The position numbers and the translations under genes were made by a program. From positions 15,283,001-15,347,000 of the forward strand of contig CM073907.1 of NCBI GenBank assembly GCA_037176705.1: 64,000 nt of DNA. Direction: 5' to 3'. The DNA comes from Molossus alvarezi. Its lineage: Eukaryota; Chordata; Mammalia; Chiroptera; Molossidae. Positions 10,782 through 22,116 of the stretch are shown here, piece after piece. Within the stretch, counting starts at the first letter, position 1. Each line of letters begins with the position of its first letter. The notes below the pieces were generated by a model. That model had not been told where the DNA came from and searched no databases. It saw nothing but the letters and a program-made list of their open reading frames with translations.

Positions 10782-11700
10782 ATATGTACCTGAGCTCACA
10801 AAGGTGTGTCTGTGTGTGTGACCATGAAAGGAGGGTGGAAGCTCACATTGTTGCCTCTATTAAATTTATTTTGTCATCAGATGTTTCTGAGACAGGGTAC
10901 TGGAATCACTCGGCTTATATTTGGTTAGTAACCAAATGTGTTTCCCCACTGAGCTTGTTGGTAAAGAAAGTGGGGGTGAGGGAAACAAAAGAAAATGGAA
11001 TAAGTTTAGATAGTCAAGGATCATGGATGATTCCAATATGTGATTTGTGGCAGTGGTACCCTGTACTGGTACATTTGTCCTAGAAACTGAATGACAGATT
11101 CACACTTGCCCAGGTTTGTGCCACCACAGATGGCAGGCTGTTTACTCTGCAACCAAACCTTTACCTTGGCCAGGCTCCTTCCTGCCATAACCCCTGTCCT
11201 CTGTTTCACAGTCAAGTCAGAAGGGCATGGTCAATACTATAGCTTTGGACCACGTGCGGGGAATGCAATGAATGATGGCCCTTCTGGGCTCAAGAACAGG
11301 CTTTCATCACTGAGTAGCCTTGTGCTTCACTTGAATGTAGGCCCTGCAGGCTCGGGCTCTCTCACTGCTCAGCTGGAACAAAAGGGCCTGCAGTGCTTAG
11401 AGCACTTCCCAGGTTCACCTGGTGCTGGTCCCACAGGGCCCTGCCTCTCTTCTTTGCTCCTCCTCATGCTTGTCCTCTGCAAATACCTGGGCCTCTGCCT
11501 CTTTGGTGGCAAACCTTTGCACCCCAGCAGACACTCTAACAACCTGAGTGAGATGGTGCACATCCCAGGAGCCTCTCTGCCCTCAGCAATGCCTCCGCCC
11601 TCTCCTCAAGTGCTTTTGCTATTCTCAGAGTTCACCCTGAAGCTGGAGGTCACTGCACCATCCCACCTACCCTGGCTTGCAGGGTCCCAGTGCCCTTGGC
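9495..11700 (-). pseudogene. TSPY-like: Intron-containing TSPY-like (NAP/SET family) pseudogene
   Basis: TSPY is a testis protein of the nucleosome-assembly (NAP/SET) family, usually Y-linked and multicopy. Exon-like blocks appear in TSPY order on the minus strand. Exon 1 ends near 11241 and contains an acidic stretch, LSSERARACRAY and KPVLEPRRAIIHCIPRTW. Exon 2 (about 10275-10207) has SAIIGDQDEDLLNYLIVLD. Exon 3 (10051-9937) has ELDHPKYHCKLMFYFQDN. Exon 4 (9834-9689) has SVNFFN-stop-LSEHN. The last exon (9587-9495) has IINEHLWPNPLQLYQGMQNP and ends in TGA. Introns lie at TSPY-like places with AG acceptors, so this is not a processed copy. Breaks include tandem TGA codons at 11304-11309, TAA at 11397-11399, TAG at 9959-9961, three in-frame stops in exon 4, and AT instead of GT at the exon 2 donor. 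The 5' limit is uncertain. TSPX is less likely because the C-terminus is short. Confidence 0.85.
10739..10780. repeat. (TG)n microsatellite in intron 1 of the TSPY-like pseudogene
   Basis: About 21 uninterrupted TG units, with more interrupted TG-rich sequence on both sides (10720-10820). Confidence 0.95.
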
Positions 11701-12569
11701 CCTACCCCCACATAGTGCTTTAAAACACTGACCCTGTTTTGACCTGAAGGGTTCTTCCAGGTCCAGTACTGACCCATGGTGCTGGGGGAGCCCCGCTGTC
11801 TTCAGATGCAATGGAACTCGCCTTTTAGCCCTGGCTCTGTGCTGGGCAGCTGCTAAGAAGCAGTAAGAAGCAGCAAATGTCTGCTGCTGAGTCAGTGAGC
11901 CCACACTGAGTAGCTAGTGTCCCTAATGTGGGTCCTTGAGGAGGACTTTTTGCTTCATGAGGTGGACCTCTAAGCAAGATTTTGGTCGTCCTCTTGAAGA
12001 AAGGTGGCTGAGCAGTGTAAGCATAGCTGGCCATGCCCCGCTTGCTCTTCCCACCTACTCCAGCAGGGAGGTAGAAGGACTTCACTCTCCTCCTGTCTTC
12101 CCTTTTTTCCACATCTGGGCCTACCCCTACATGCAGGCCTACTGATCTCAAAAAAACCCACTATGTGACTTTATCTGGGGATCACCTTATCTGTGCCCAT
12201 ACCGAATTAGTGTACTGCATTGCTTTCAACTGAGGCACCTTTACCCCTGTGAAAAGGACAGTGACAGCACTGGCCTGGGGTTGGATAGGTTGAAGCCTGG
12301 TCCCATGGAGCACACAGGTTGTGGCTCCCAGGTCTTTTCCGGGATCACACCTAGGATTTGTTTAGTTTTCTGGTTGGGGGGCTTACTGGAGACAAGGGAT
12401 CTATGTGTTTGTGTCCTCTCTCTTTGTCTCTCTCCCTCCTATTATTTCTCTTTCTCACATCAGCAACTTATCCTAGGTTGAAGAGTGAGTGAAGACATAA
12501 ACAGTAGTGACAAACTAGTGGGGCAGTCTCACATGTAAGGTATTGGAGATCAAGCAGACATTAAGGGAA
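11701..12569. other. 5' flank of the TSPY-like pseudogene up to the palindrome
   Basis: This holds the unresolved start of TSPY exon 1 and the former promoter region (minus strand reads from right to left). I see no convincing TATA box or CpG island. The palindrome arm begins near 12570. Confidence 0.4.
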
Positions 12570-12774
12570 CACTTGTGGCTGGGGCACTGTAGTCTGTGAT
12601 CTGGCTGACCTGAATGCTCCTAGAAGAGCTCACTCTGTGTCCCATGTTATCTTGCCTTCTTTATTCCTACCATTTCTTTGCTAGCTGCCTTTCCTTCTCT
12701 CTGTGTATCCCACCTCTCCCTCTCTGGTGTTTACTTTGACCACTGTATCAATGGGGGGGGGGCAGGTTAAACAA

Positions 12775-12990
12775 AAATATATTAATTTCTATTTATTAAA
12801 AATTTTAGTTGATTTTTTTGTGTGCAGATAGAGTGGAAGAGAGAGAGAGATGGGAAAGGCACACATCGAGTGGCTGCCACTTGAAAACCAAACCAGAAAT
12901 GGGGACAATCTGCAACCAAGGTATATGCCCTTAGTGAGAACCAAACCCGGGACTCTCTGGACCAGATGCTAATACTCCAACAGCTGGCCC
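12775..12990 (-). mobile_element. VES-like tRNA-derived SINE (left arm copy)
   Basis: The reverse complement of the copy described at 20063-20295. It shows the agagagagagatgggaaag tail side, 'gagtggctgccac', and 'aaccaaggtatatgccc' next to 'gagaaccaaacccggga', the B-box side of a tRNA-derived SINE. Confidence 0.65.
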
Positions 12991-13299
12991 AGGCTTTGTT
13001 GATTTTTTAGAGAGACTGAAAGGGAAAGAGAGACAGACATATGGACGGGGGGACAAAATGAAGCACCTGAGTGTGGTCAGCCACCCAGAATATGTTCCAA
13101 ACTGTCCCAATTGGCAACTGGTATATTTGCAGCCATTCGCTGAAGCCAACAGGGAGAAGGTAACTGTTACCTCAAATTGAGTTCGGCTGGAGTAATATGC
13201 CATAATGCTTCCTGTGTTGGGAATTTGGATCATCTCTGCTTGAGTAACTAAGATAAATGAACCACAAACATTTTAAACTGGGCCTTTTGTTATCCAGAA

Positions 13300-13960
13300 T
13301 ATATGCACACTTCAGGAATAGAAAAATGTTAAATGGACAAAGGTTTTAATAGAAATGTGTCCAAAAAGAACATACAGCCAACAAGCTAATGAAGAGATGT
13401 TCCACATAACTGCCCTTCAGAAAAATGTAAATTAAAACTAAGGTGACATACAACTTTTCTCTGAATTAATATCCAATGTTAGAAAAAATAGAAATGTTAT
13501 GTTTTGCTGAGGATGTGGAAAACTGGGATCCTATTCATGAATAACCAAAATGTAAAATGGTACACCTGCTGTGCATATAATTGGAGATTTCTTAGAAAAC
13601 ATTCCCTGTGAATTTAAATATGCTTCAGAAATTGCACTCTAAATTATACACCGCAAATATTTGAAATGAGGGACAAAAATGTGTGTACATGGAGGCTCAC
13701 CACAGTACTAGAGGGAAAGAGCCCAGACAGATGAACTGGAAAGCAAAGTGTGGTAACTGCAGCTACAATTGTATATTCATTCAGCAACTAAAGGTGTGAT
13801 TCACTCTTCCATGCTACATGGTTGTTTCTTGAAAACAGGCACGCTAGCAGACACAAGCTACATGCTATAATCATGTGTGGTTCCACTTCATGAGTATGAT
13901 TTATGGAGTAAAGTAACATCAATACACTCAGAATACAAGTTGATGTTTGGTTGCTGGGTC
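13300..13960 (+). mobile_element. Old L1 3' end inside the left arm
   Basis: The string 'aagctaatgaagagatgttc' followed by 'gaaaaatgtaaattaaaac' is the C-terminal ORF2 region of L1, heavily decayed. Its mirror copy lies at about 19080-19740, so it was present before the inverted duplication. Confidence 0.6.
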
Positions 13961-14838
13961 AGGGGAGAAATGGTAGTGACTCCTTAAGGATTACACTGTT
14001 GTGTTTAGGGGCACTAAAAATGTTTTCATACTTTTTAGATGTGGAGGTGGCATACTGTACCGAATATATTCTATGTTATGCTATTGTTCACTTGTATTAT
14101 ATATTTTCAATATTTACTTTTATAAGAGATGAATTTCACTTCAACCACAAATACTATCAATTATAATGAACTCTTCTGATATCTTGTTTTCCTTTACCTG
14201 TAGGATGTAGCAAAATTATCATCTCTTCGTGACACATGGTAATTTTTCCTGGAAGAGACAGGCTCTTGGTGTGGAGCTCCTGCGTAATTTCCTCTCCCAC
14301 ATGTTTCTAGTACGTTAGTTTAAAAAGGCTTAGGTGACTATATCATACATAAGACCAATATTACAGAGAAATAGAAAACTTGAAAACTTTAACTTCTTTC
14401 CCCTTTGTAATATGAGTGTTAGAATAAACTCCTTATCTAACCAATTATATAGTATATTTTGCTTATTCAAATTTTAAATGACATTTGAGATATTTCTGTA
14501 CATTCATAATACTGGTTTGCACTCCTATCGTTTCATCCTTGCTTTTTCATTTTTATATTGTATTAATTTACACTGTTGTAGGTACTTACAAACTCTATAT
14601 CCACATTTTGTGTTTCATTGAATTTATTGGATGATGATGCTTAATACATTTACATAGGATTGAGGGATACCATTCTGTCATATATCATCTGCATACTGAG
14701 TGGTGTGTTCACCACCCAAAGCCAAGTCTCCTTCCTTCCCTATATTTAAAAGATTACTTAAGTGTTCTCCACCTGAGCAAAGCACTCTTGCTCCTCTACT
14801 TCCAATTCCTGCTCCTCTGCTTCCTCCTCTTCCACATC

Positions 14839-14946
14839 TCAGGTTTCTTGCACGACCTCTGTGCCTTGAAGGATGTGGTGACCTCCATCTACCAGTACAT
14901 TGTAAAGATGGTTGGTGGGATTGCTGTACTCTACTTGTTCTTTCAT
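14839..14946 (-). other. Conserved 35-codon open frame in the left arm, function unknown
   Basis: Frame MKEQVEYSNPTNHLYNVLVD... ends in TGA. The same frame continues beyond the stop with an acidic DVEEEEAEEQELEVEEQE segment. Compared with the right-arm copy (18100-18207), four of five changed codons in the frame are silent and the fifth is Ile/Val. I do not recognise the protein. It may be an exon of a decayed gene; no clear splice sites are assigned. Confidence 0.35.
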
Positions 14947-15524
14947 TGAGACACTAAAATAATTACACATAATATGAACAACAGTGCATGTCACTTAACT
15001 CAAACAAATGCCTAAATTTTACAAAGCTACATATTACTGCAAAAAAATTAATATCAACATCAAATTATCATCCCAAATCCAACATTTTCTTCAAAAAGCA
15101 TTGAGTTCTTCATCATGCCACAGTTAAGAAATATTTAATTACTAAATGTCTTCCATTAAGTCATGCAGAACAGAAACATATATTGCCAATTACTCTAAAA
15201 GTTCTCAAAATGCCCTCTAAGTAATAAAAAATAATAAATCTAACATACCATAAAAAAATGCAGGCATTACTTTCTAAAATGTGCATTTTAGCTCATTTTG
15301 TATTGGCAAATGTTTTTTTCTATTCCCAAAAGGTATATACATGTTCATTTGGGGAATAAATTCTTCCTGTGTTCATTCATTGAAATGGATTAGCTCTCCT
15401 ATAAATAGTCTTTATAATCGCCCTGTTTGTGCAGGTAAAATAATTAATATACAATTTCACAGCACAACTGCAGGTGTGTATTTTCAGAGTTGTCAGGATT
15501 TTCATGTCTTCTATGTTTAAACAG

Positions 15525-15638
15525 GACCCTTCCAAGACTGAATCAGAATACACGATGGAGCACTGTTGTAAAGAACATCGTGATATAAGCATTTTAGAAA
15601 ATTCACTGTGGTTAGAGGATAAACATTCACTAGGACAG
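15525..15638 (+). other. Exon-like 38-codon block in the left arm, unrecognised
   Basis: An open block (DPSKTESEYTMEHCCKEHRD...) follows an acceptor-like 'tctatgtttaaacag' and ends at CAG before TAAAG. The mirror block at 17485-17598 differs at only two positions, both amino-acid changing. No family is recognised; this could equally be non-coding sequence. Confidence 0.25.
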
Positions 15639-16350
15639 TAAAGAAAACTTTGAGCAGGAAGGTCACCTTGTTATGACACCTAACATCTATGGGCTCAGGT
15701 CATTTCCTTTCTTCCAGATCTGCACACCTACTTCATTGTCAAGGGCCTACTCAAATAGAAACTTTTCAACCCTCTGCTCCCAAGGAATGGGAAGTCCACT
15801 TTCCCCACGTGTCTTTGTGGCTCTTCTTATCCCCCAGAATTACTGGCCTCAATGTGGCCATGAGCTGTCCATGGTAAAGCGCTGACAGCCTTGACACTGA
15901 AACTCAGAGGCCAGGGAAGTAAATTCTCCGCGGTGCTGTGTCCATGCTCACGTTCCTGCCAATCTCCCCTTCCCCACTCTCCAGGCCTAAACTGACAAGA
16001 AGCGATGACTAATAACCTGCGTACTCGAGGCACTGCCTATCTGTACAACGAAGCAATCAACACGTTCCCAGAAACACGGTTACAGAAGCACACAGCTAAG
16101 ACTGTGTGAAAAGGCTTCCTTCTCCGTTCCCATCGCGAGCAGCTCCTGGAGCATCTGTCTTCAGGACTCTCCACAGGAACACAAGCAGGGCCTCAGGACA
16201 TGTCTGTTTCTAGCTGCAGCAGGGAAAGAAGTGTAATTTAAGAATGCGCTGAAAAGGAAACCTGTCAGGTTCAGTATGTGGCCCCTTTTATGCACACCTC
16301 CGACTCTGCACCCTTGGGCTGCCAGAAAGACAATGAACAGCTAACCCAGA

Positions 16351-16769
16351 TGTAGCATACAGCACAGCAACACATTCGGCATTTATTTCTTTAAAGGTGC
16401 ACGCGCAGGTCCCTCAGTCCTGCACTTTGCAGAGCTGGGTGGGGCTATTTCCTGTGTGCAGTTCCCACCAGAGCCCTGGCAAATCTCAGCCTCCAGCCCA
16501 GGCCTGGGGGCCCTCAGCCAGCTGCTTAGCTGGTGGAGCAGGTGCAGCTCTGAGGTGCCCCAAGGAGGGGGGGGGCGGCAGGGCGAGGCCACCTGCCCAG
16601 GATGCTGGGTGTGGCAGGAGTGCTGAGCAGGGATCCCAGAGGGGCTGGGACACCCCTGCTTGGAGAAGTCCTGGGCCTGCTGAGACTGTGAGGGTGTGTC
16701 TTGTCAGCCAGGGCGGTAGTAGAGGCTTTATTTCCCACTTCCGGCTGCCTGTGGGGCAACCCTGGATCT
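16351..16769. other. Palindrome spacer
   Basis: About 420 bp of single-copy, GC-rich sequence between the arms, including a G-run near 16567. No gene is recognised. Long frames on both strands here follow from the GC content. Confidence 0.7.
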
Positions 16770-17484
16770 GGTGTAGCTGTTCATTGTCTTTCTGGGAGCC
16801 CAAGCGTGCAGAGTTGAAGGTGTGCACTAAAGGGCCACATGCTGAACCTGACAGGTTTCCTTTTCTGTCACGTCCAGGGCACATTCTTAAATTACACTTT
16901 TTTTCCTACTGCCGCTAGAAACAGACATGTCCGGGGCCCTGCTTGTGTTCCTGTGGGAGCCCTGCAGATGCTCCAGGAGCTGCCCACGATGGGAATGGAG
17001 AAGGAAGCCTTTTCACACAGTGGTAGCTGTGTGCTTCTTTAACCGAGTTTCTGGGAACATGTTGATCGCCTTGTTGTACAGGTAGGCAGCGCCCGGAACA
17101 CTCAGGTTATTAGTCTTCGCTTCTTGTCAGTTCAGGCCTGGAGAGGGGGAAGGGGAGATTTAAAGGTACATGAGCATTGACACAGCACCATGGAGACCTT
17201 ACTTACCCTGGCCTCTGCTGTCAGTACTTTACCATGGACAGCGCATCGCCTCAAGGGTTGTCCTCAGCATTGAGGCCAGTGATTCTGGGGGATAAGAAGA
17301 TCCACAAGGACACGTGGAGAAAGCGGACTTCCCATTCATTGGGAGCAGAGGGTTGAAAAAGTTCCTATTTGAGTAGGCCCTTGACAATGAAGTAGGAGTG
17401 CAGATCTGGAAGAAAGAAAATGACCTGAGCCCATAGATGGTAGGTGTCATAAGGAAGTGACCTTCCTGCCCAAAGTTTTTTCTG

Positions 17485-17598
17485 CTGTCCTAGTAAATGT
17501 TTATTCTCTAACCACAGTGAATTTTCTAAAATGCTTATATCACGATGTTCTTTACAACAGTGCTCCATCGTGTATTCTGATTCAGTCTTGGAAGGGTC
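17485..17598 (-). other. Exon-like block, right arm copy, unrecognised
   Basis: Mirror of 15525-15638. On this arm the frame stays open further (CAGCAGAAAAAAC in place of CAGTAAAGAAAAC), ending at the TAG near 17365. Function unknown. Confidence 0.25.
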
Positions 17599-18099
17599 CT
17601 GTTTAAACATAGAAGACATGAGAATCCTGACAACTCTGAAAATACACACCTGCATTTGTGCTGTGAAATTGTATATTAATTATTTTACCTGCACAAACAG
17701 GAAAATTATAAAGACTATTTATAGGATAGTGAATCCATTTCAATAAATTAACACAGGAAGGGTTTATTTTCCAAATAATGCACATGTATATACCCTTCGG
17801 GAATGTTAGAGTTATTATTCTTTTACTTAGAGGGCATTTTGAGAACTTTTATAGTAATTGGCAATATATGTTTCTGTTCTGCATGACTTAATGGAAGACA
17901 TTTAGTAATTAAATATTTCTTAACTGTGGCATGATGAAGAACTCAATGCTTTTTGAAGAAAATGTTGGATTTGGGAAGATAATTTGATGTTGACCTTGAT
18001 TTTGTGCAGTAATATGTAGCTTTGTAAAATTTAGGCATTTGTTTGAGTTAAGTGACATGCACTGTTATTCATATTAAGTGTAATTGTTTTAGTGTCTCA

Positions 18100-18207
18100 A
18101 TGAAAGAACAAGTAGAGTACAGCAATCCCACCAACCATCTTTACAATGTGCTGGTAGATGGAGGTCACCATGTCCTTCAAGGAACAGAGGTTGTGCAAGA
18201 AACCTGA
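18100..18207 (+). other. Conserved 35-codon open frame in the right arm
   Basis: Mirror of 14839-14946: MKEQVEYSNPTNHLYNVLVD..., same length and same terminal TGA at 18205-18207. The acidic downstream segment is also kept, with one Ala/Val change and one Leu codon changed silently at two bases. Confidence 0.35.
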
Positions 18208-19079
18208 GATGTGGAAGAGGAGGAAGTAGAGGAGCAGGAACTAGAAGTAGAGGAGCAAGAGTGCTTTGCTCAGGTGGAGAACACTTAAGTAATCTTTTAA
18301 ATATAGGGAAGGAAGGAGACTTGGCTTTGGGTGGTGAACACACCACTCAGTATGCAGATGATATATGACAGAATGGTACCCCTGAATTCTATGTAACTAT
18401 ATTAAGCAGTGTCATCCAATAAATTCAATGAAACACAAAATGTGGATATAGAGTTCGTAAGTACCTGCAACAGTGTAAATTAATACAATATAAAAATGAA
18501 AAAGTAAGGATGAAACGATAGGAATGCAAACCAGTATTATAATTGTATAGAAATATGTCAAGTGTCATTTAAAATTTGAATAAAGAAAATATTCTATATA
18601 ATTGGTTAGATAAGGAGTTTATTCTAACACTCGTATTACAAAGGGGAAAGAAGTTAAAGTTTTGAAGTTTTTTTTTTTCTCTGTAATATTGGTCTCATGT
18701 ATGATATAGTTATCTAAGCCTTTTGAAACTAATGGAACAGAAACATGTGGGAGAGGAAATTACGCAGGAAATCCACATCAAGAGCCTATCTTTTCCAGGA
18801 GAAATTACCATGTGTCCCGAACAGATGATAGTTGGGCTATGTCCTACAGGTAAAGGAAAACAAGATATCAGAAGAGTTTATTATAATTGATAGTATTTGT
18901 GGTTGAAGTGAAATTCATCTCTTATAAAAGTAAATATTAAAAATATGTAATACAAGTGAACAATAACATAACAGAATATATTCGGTACAGCATGCCACCT
19001 CCACATCTAGGAAGTATGAAAATATGTTTAGTGTCCCTAAACACAACAGTCTAATCCTTAAGGAGTCACTACCATTTCT

Positions 19080-19740
19080 CCCCTGACCCACTGAGCAAAC
19101 ATCAACCTCTATTCTAAGTTTATTGATGTTACTGTTCTCTACAAATCATACTCATGAAGTGGAACCACACGTGATTATAGCATGTAGATTGTGTCTGTTA
19201 GCATGACTGTTTTTAAGAAACAACCATGCAGCATGGAAGAGTGAATCTCACCTTTTGTGGCTGAATGAAAATACCATTGTAGCTGCAGTTACCGCACTTT
19301 TCTTTCCAGTTCATCTGTTTGGGCTCTTTTCCTTTAGCAATGTGGTTAGCCTCCATGTACACACATTTTTGTCCCTCATTTCAAATATTTGCGGTGTATA
19401 ATTTAGAGTGCAATTTCTGAAGCATATTTAAATTCAGAGGTAATGTTTTCTAAGGAGTCTCCAATTATATGCACAGCAGGTGTACCATTTTACATTTCGG
19501 TTATTCATAAATAGGATCCAGGTTTTCCACATCTTCAGCAAAACATAACATTTTTATTTTTTCTAACATTGGATACTAATTCAGAGAAAAGTTGTATGTC
19601 ACCTTAGTTTTGATTTACATTTCTCTGAGGAGCAGTTATGTGGAACATCTCTTCATAAGCTTGTTAGCTGCTGCATGTTCTTCTTTGGAGACATTTCTAT
19701 TAAAACCTTTGTCCATTTAACATTTTTGTCATTCTATTCC
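19080..19740 (-). mobile_element. Old L1 3' end inside the right arm
   Basis: Inverted partner of 13300-13960. It includes the complement of the L1 ORF2 C-terminal string ('gttttgatttacatttctct'). Confidence 0.6.
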
Positions 19741-20062
19741 CGAAGTGTGCATATATTCTGCATAACAGATGGCCCAGTTTAAAATGTGTGTGGTTCATTT
19801 ACCTTAGTTATTCAAGCACAGATGATCCAAATTCCCAACACAGGAAACATTATGGCATATTACTTCAGCCAAACTCAATTTGAGGTAACAGTGACCTTCC
19901 TCCTATGGGCTTCAGCAAATGGCTGCAAATGTATCAGTTGCCAACTGGGACAGTTTGGAATATATTCTGGGTGGCTGACCACACTCAGGGGCTTCATTTT
20001 GTCCCCCCGTCCACATGTCTGTCTCTCTTTCCCTTTCTGTCTCTCTAAAAAATTAACAAAGC

Positions 20063-20231
20063 CCATGATGGTTTGGTTTAGTGATTGGAGTATTAGCATC
20101 TGGTCCAGAGAGTTCCAGGTTTGTTTCCCACCAACGGCATATACCTTGGTTGCAGTTTGTTCCCATTCCTGGTTTGGTTTCAGGTGGCAGCCACTCGATG
20201 TGTGCCTTTCCCATTGATCTCTCTGTCTCTG

Positions 20232-20263
<32 letters not shown>

Positions 20264-20295
20264 CCCCACTCTATCTGCACACAAAAAATAAACTA
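20063..20295 (+). mobile_element. VES-like tRNA-derived SINE (right arm copy)
   Basis: It starts 'gcccatgatggtttggttta', continues with a 'ccaggtttgtttccca' B-box-like segment, 'ggcatataccttggttgcag', 'caggtggcagccactcgatg' and a CT-rich tail containing (GTCTCT)n at about 20219-20264, and ends in AATAAA and an A-rich tail. This order matches bat VES SINEs as I remember them. A CT-rich end with an A-run at about 20010-20060 suggests a second decayed SINE just upstream. This is the main evidence for a yangochiropteran bat. Confidence 0.65.
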
Positions 20296-20520
20296 AAATT
20301 TTTAAGAAATAGAAATTAATATGTTTTTGTTTAAACTGTCTCCCATTGATACAGTGGTCAAAGTAAACACCAGAGAGGGAGAGGTGGGATACAGAGAGAA
20401 GGAAAGGCAGCTAGAAGAGTAATGGGAGGAATAAAGAAGACAAGAGAACATGGGACACAGAGTGAGCTCTTCTGGGAGCATTCAGGTCAGCCAGATCACA
20501 GGCTACAATGCCCCAGCCAC

Positions 20521-21719
20521 AGTCATCTGGGTGGATTTCTCTCAACCCTTCTCTTGGAAAATATCTATGACATAGCAAAAGGACTGGAGTGTATTAGCAC
20601 ACAGATCAACTCTTTTCCTCACTGGAGACACTTTCTGGCTGTCACTGACCCGTCAGGTGGGGGCAGGGGTGAGGGACACGGGTACAAGGGAACACCGCAA
20701 AGAGCACAGCAACCAAAGGTAGAGTGAACAAGGGAAACGAGAGGAAGCAGGAGTCTTTTCCTTGTCCGGGCTCCCTGAGCTTTGCACTCTGATAGGAAGG
20801 AGGATCAAGGTCATCCCGACAGAGCCTGCACATGGCTGTACCTTGGACCTCAGCTACCAGATGTTCCGGGAGAGGCTCTAATGCCCAGGACACTCGCCCT
20901 GTCTGTCTCCACGGGTCACTGAGGACCAGGGGCAGAGTGAGGCGGGAAACTACTGGACTGGGAAATGGCTGTTAGATGCAGTGTGAACAGCAGGCATCAC
21001 AGGAAGGCCACCGGTGTGGAGGGAGGAAGACCTTCCCCAGGGATTCTGGGCTCCTGGTGAGAAGGAAGCAGCCCTCCACTCACGGAAGGGCTGTGTGGGG
21101 TGACGCCCACTGAGCACTATCTGATTCTGGGAAAGACTTTTCACTGTTGCTCGACAGGCAAATAAACTATGTTCTTTTGCGGTTTCCTGTACACTTGAAC
21201 CTCTCATGGGTGTTATGCTACTCATTCTGTCCAAGGCTTCATCGCTTTGACAGAGGTTGGACTTTGACCTTTGTGTTTGACTCAAGGATGCAGGCTGCTG
21301 CACTGCACGCCTGCTCATATTCCCCCAAGACTGAACACCCTGCTTGCTGTGTAAAAACAGCCCTCTGAGGAAGTAGTCCTGCACTCTTCTTTGCAAGCTA
21401 GCCCCACAGAGAAAGGTTGACTCTCCCTGTAAAGTTTTCTCCTTGACACAACCCTGCTCGGGTCTTTAGCAATCATGCCTACCTGAAAAGGGCATCTCTC
21501 TTCTGTCATGCCCATGGCAGGGACATGAGAACATGGACATAGGAGCAATTGCTCAAGCCCAAGGAAGCAAAAACTTATGTGTCACAAGCTGCCATCAGGC
21601 TCCTGTTCTCCAGGTTTGCACACAGTCTGTCAACTGACCAGAATACAAGACTGGTCATCAAACATCAGTTCAGTACTTCCCTTCTCCTGTACATTATCCT
21701 GAAAGAAGGAACAAAAGCC
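20521..21719. other. Unique stretch between palindrome and minisatellite
   Basis: About 1.2 kb with no recognisable gene or repeat family. The short frames on both strands have no domain I know. Confidence 0.5.
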
Positions 21720-22116
21720 AAAGGACTGTGCGATATAGTTACCGACAGGTCTTGTGGGTTTTTAAAACAAAGAGAGACCTATGCGACCCAGCATGGACTG
21801 CACGCTCTAGTTACTCACTGGGCATGTAGACTGCTGAAGCACCAGAGAGGCTGGCTCACCCCGGCAGCAACTGCGGTATCCAATTACCCGTGGGACCTGT
21901 AGGGTGCTGAAGCACCAGAGAGGCCTGTGAGACATAGCAGGGATTGTGAGATTCAATTACGCACAGGACCTGAAGGGGGCTGAAGCACCAGAGACCTGTG
22001 TTACCCAGCAGGGACTGTGCCATTGAGTTACCCATGGGACCTGAAGGGTTCTGAAGCATGAGAGAGGCCACTGCGACCAAGCAGGCACTGCAAAATTTAG
22101 ATTCCCATGAGGCTTG

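Larger units (their letters stand above)
12570..16350 (+). repeat. Left arm of a large inverted repeat (palindrome)
   Basis: About 3.78 kb whose reverse complement recurs at 16770-20520. Anchors: outer edge 'ggctggggcactgtag' (about 12577) against 'ctacaatgccccagcc' (about 20502), the SINE pair, the paired 108-bp frames at 14839 and 18100, and the inner edge 'gacaatgaacagct' (about 16329) against 'agctgttcattgtc' (about 16777). Order is kept throughout. By eye the arms are roughly 90 percent identical with small indels. Confidence 0.93.
16770..20520 (-). repeat. Right arm of the large inverted repeat
   Basis: About 3.75 kb, inverted relative to 12570-16350. The arm differs from its partner by scattered substitutions and small indels rather than blocks, so the two arms are not currently kept identical along their length. 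Confidence 0.93.

Noticed and set aside
9495..11700. An intact TSPY gene
   Set aside because: At least three exons carry stop codons and one donor site is lost.
11091..11723. A 210-residue open frame on the plus strand
   Set aside because: It is antisense to exon 1 of the TSPY-like pseudogene and shows no known domain; GC content explains it.
14700..14957. An 85-residue plus-strand frame, with a counterpart at 18089-18346 on the minus strand
   Set aside because: Differences between the arms change many residues in this phase, whereas the opposite strand shows mainly silent changes.
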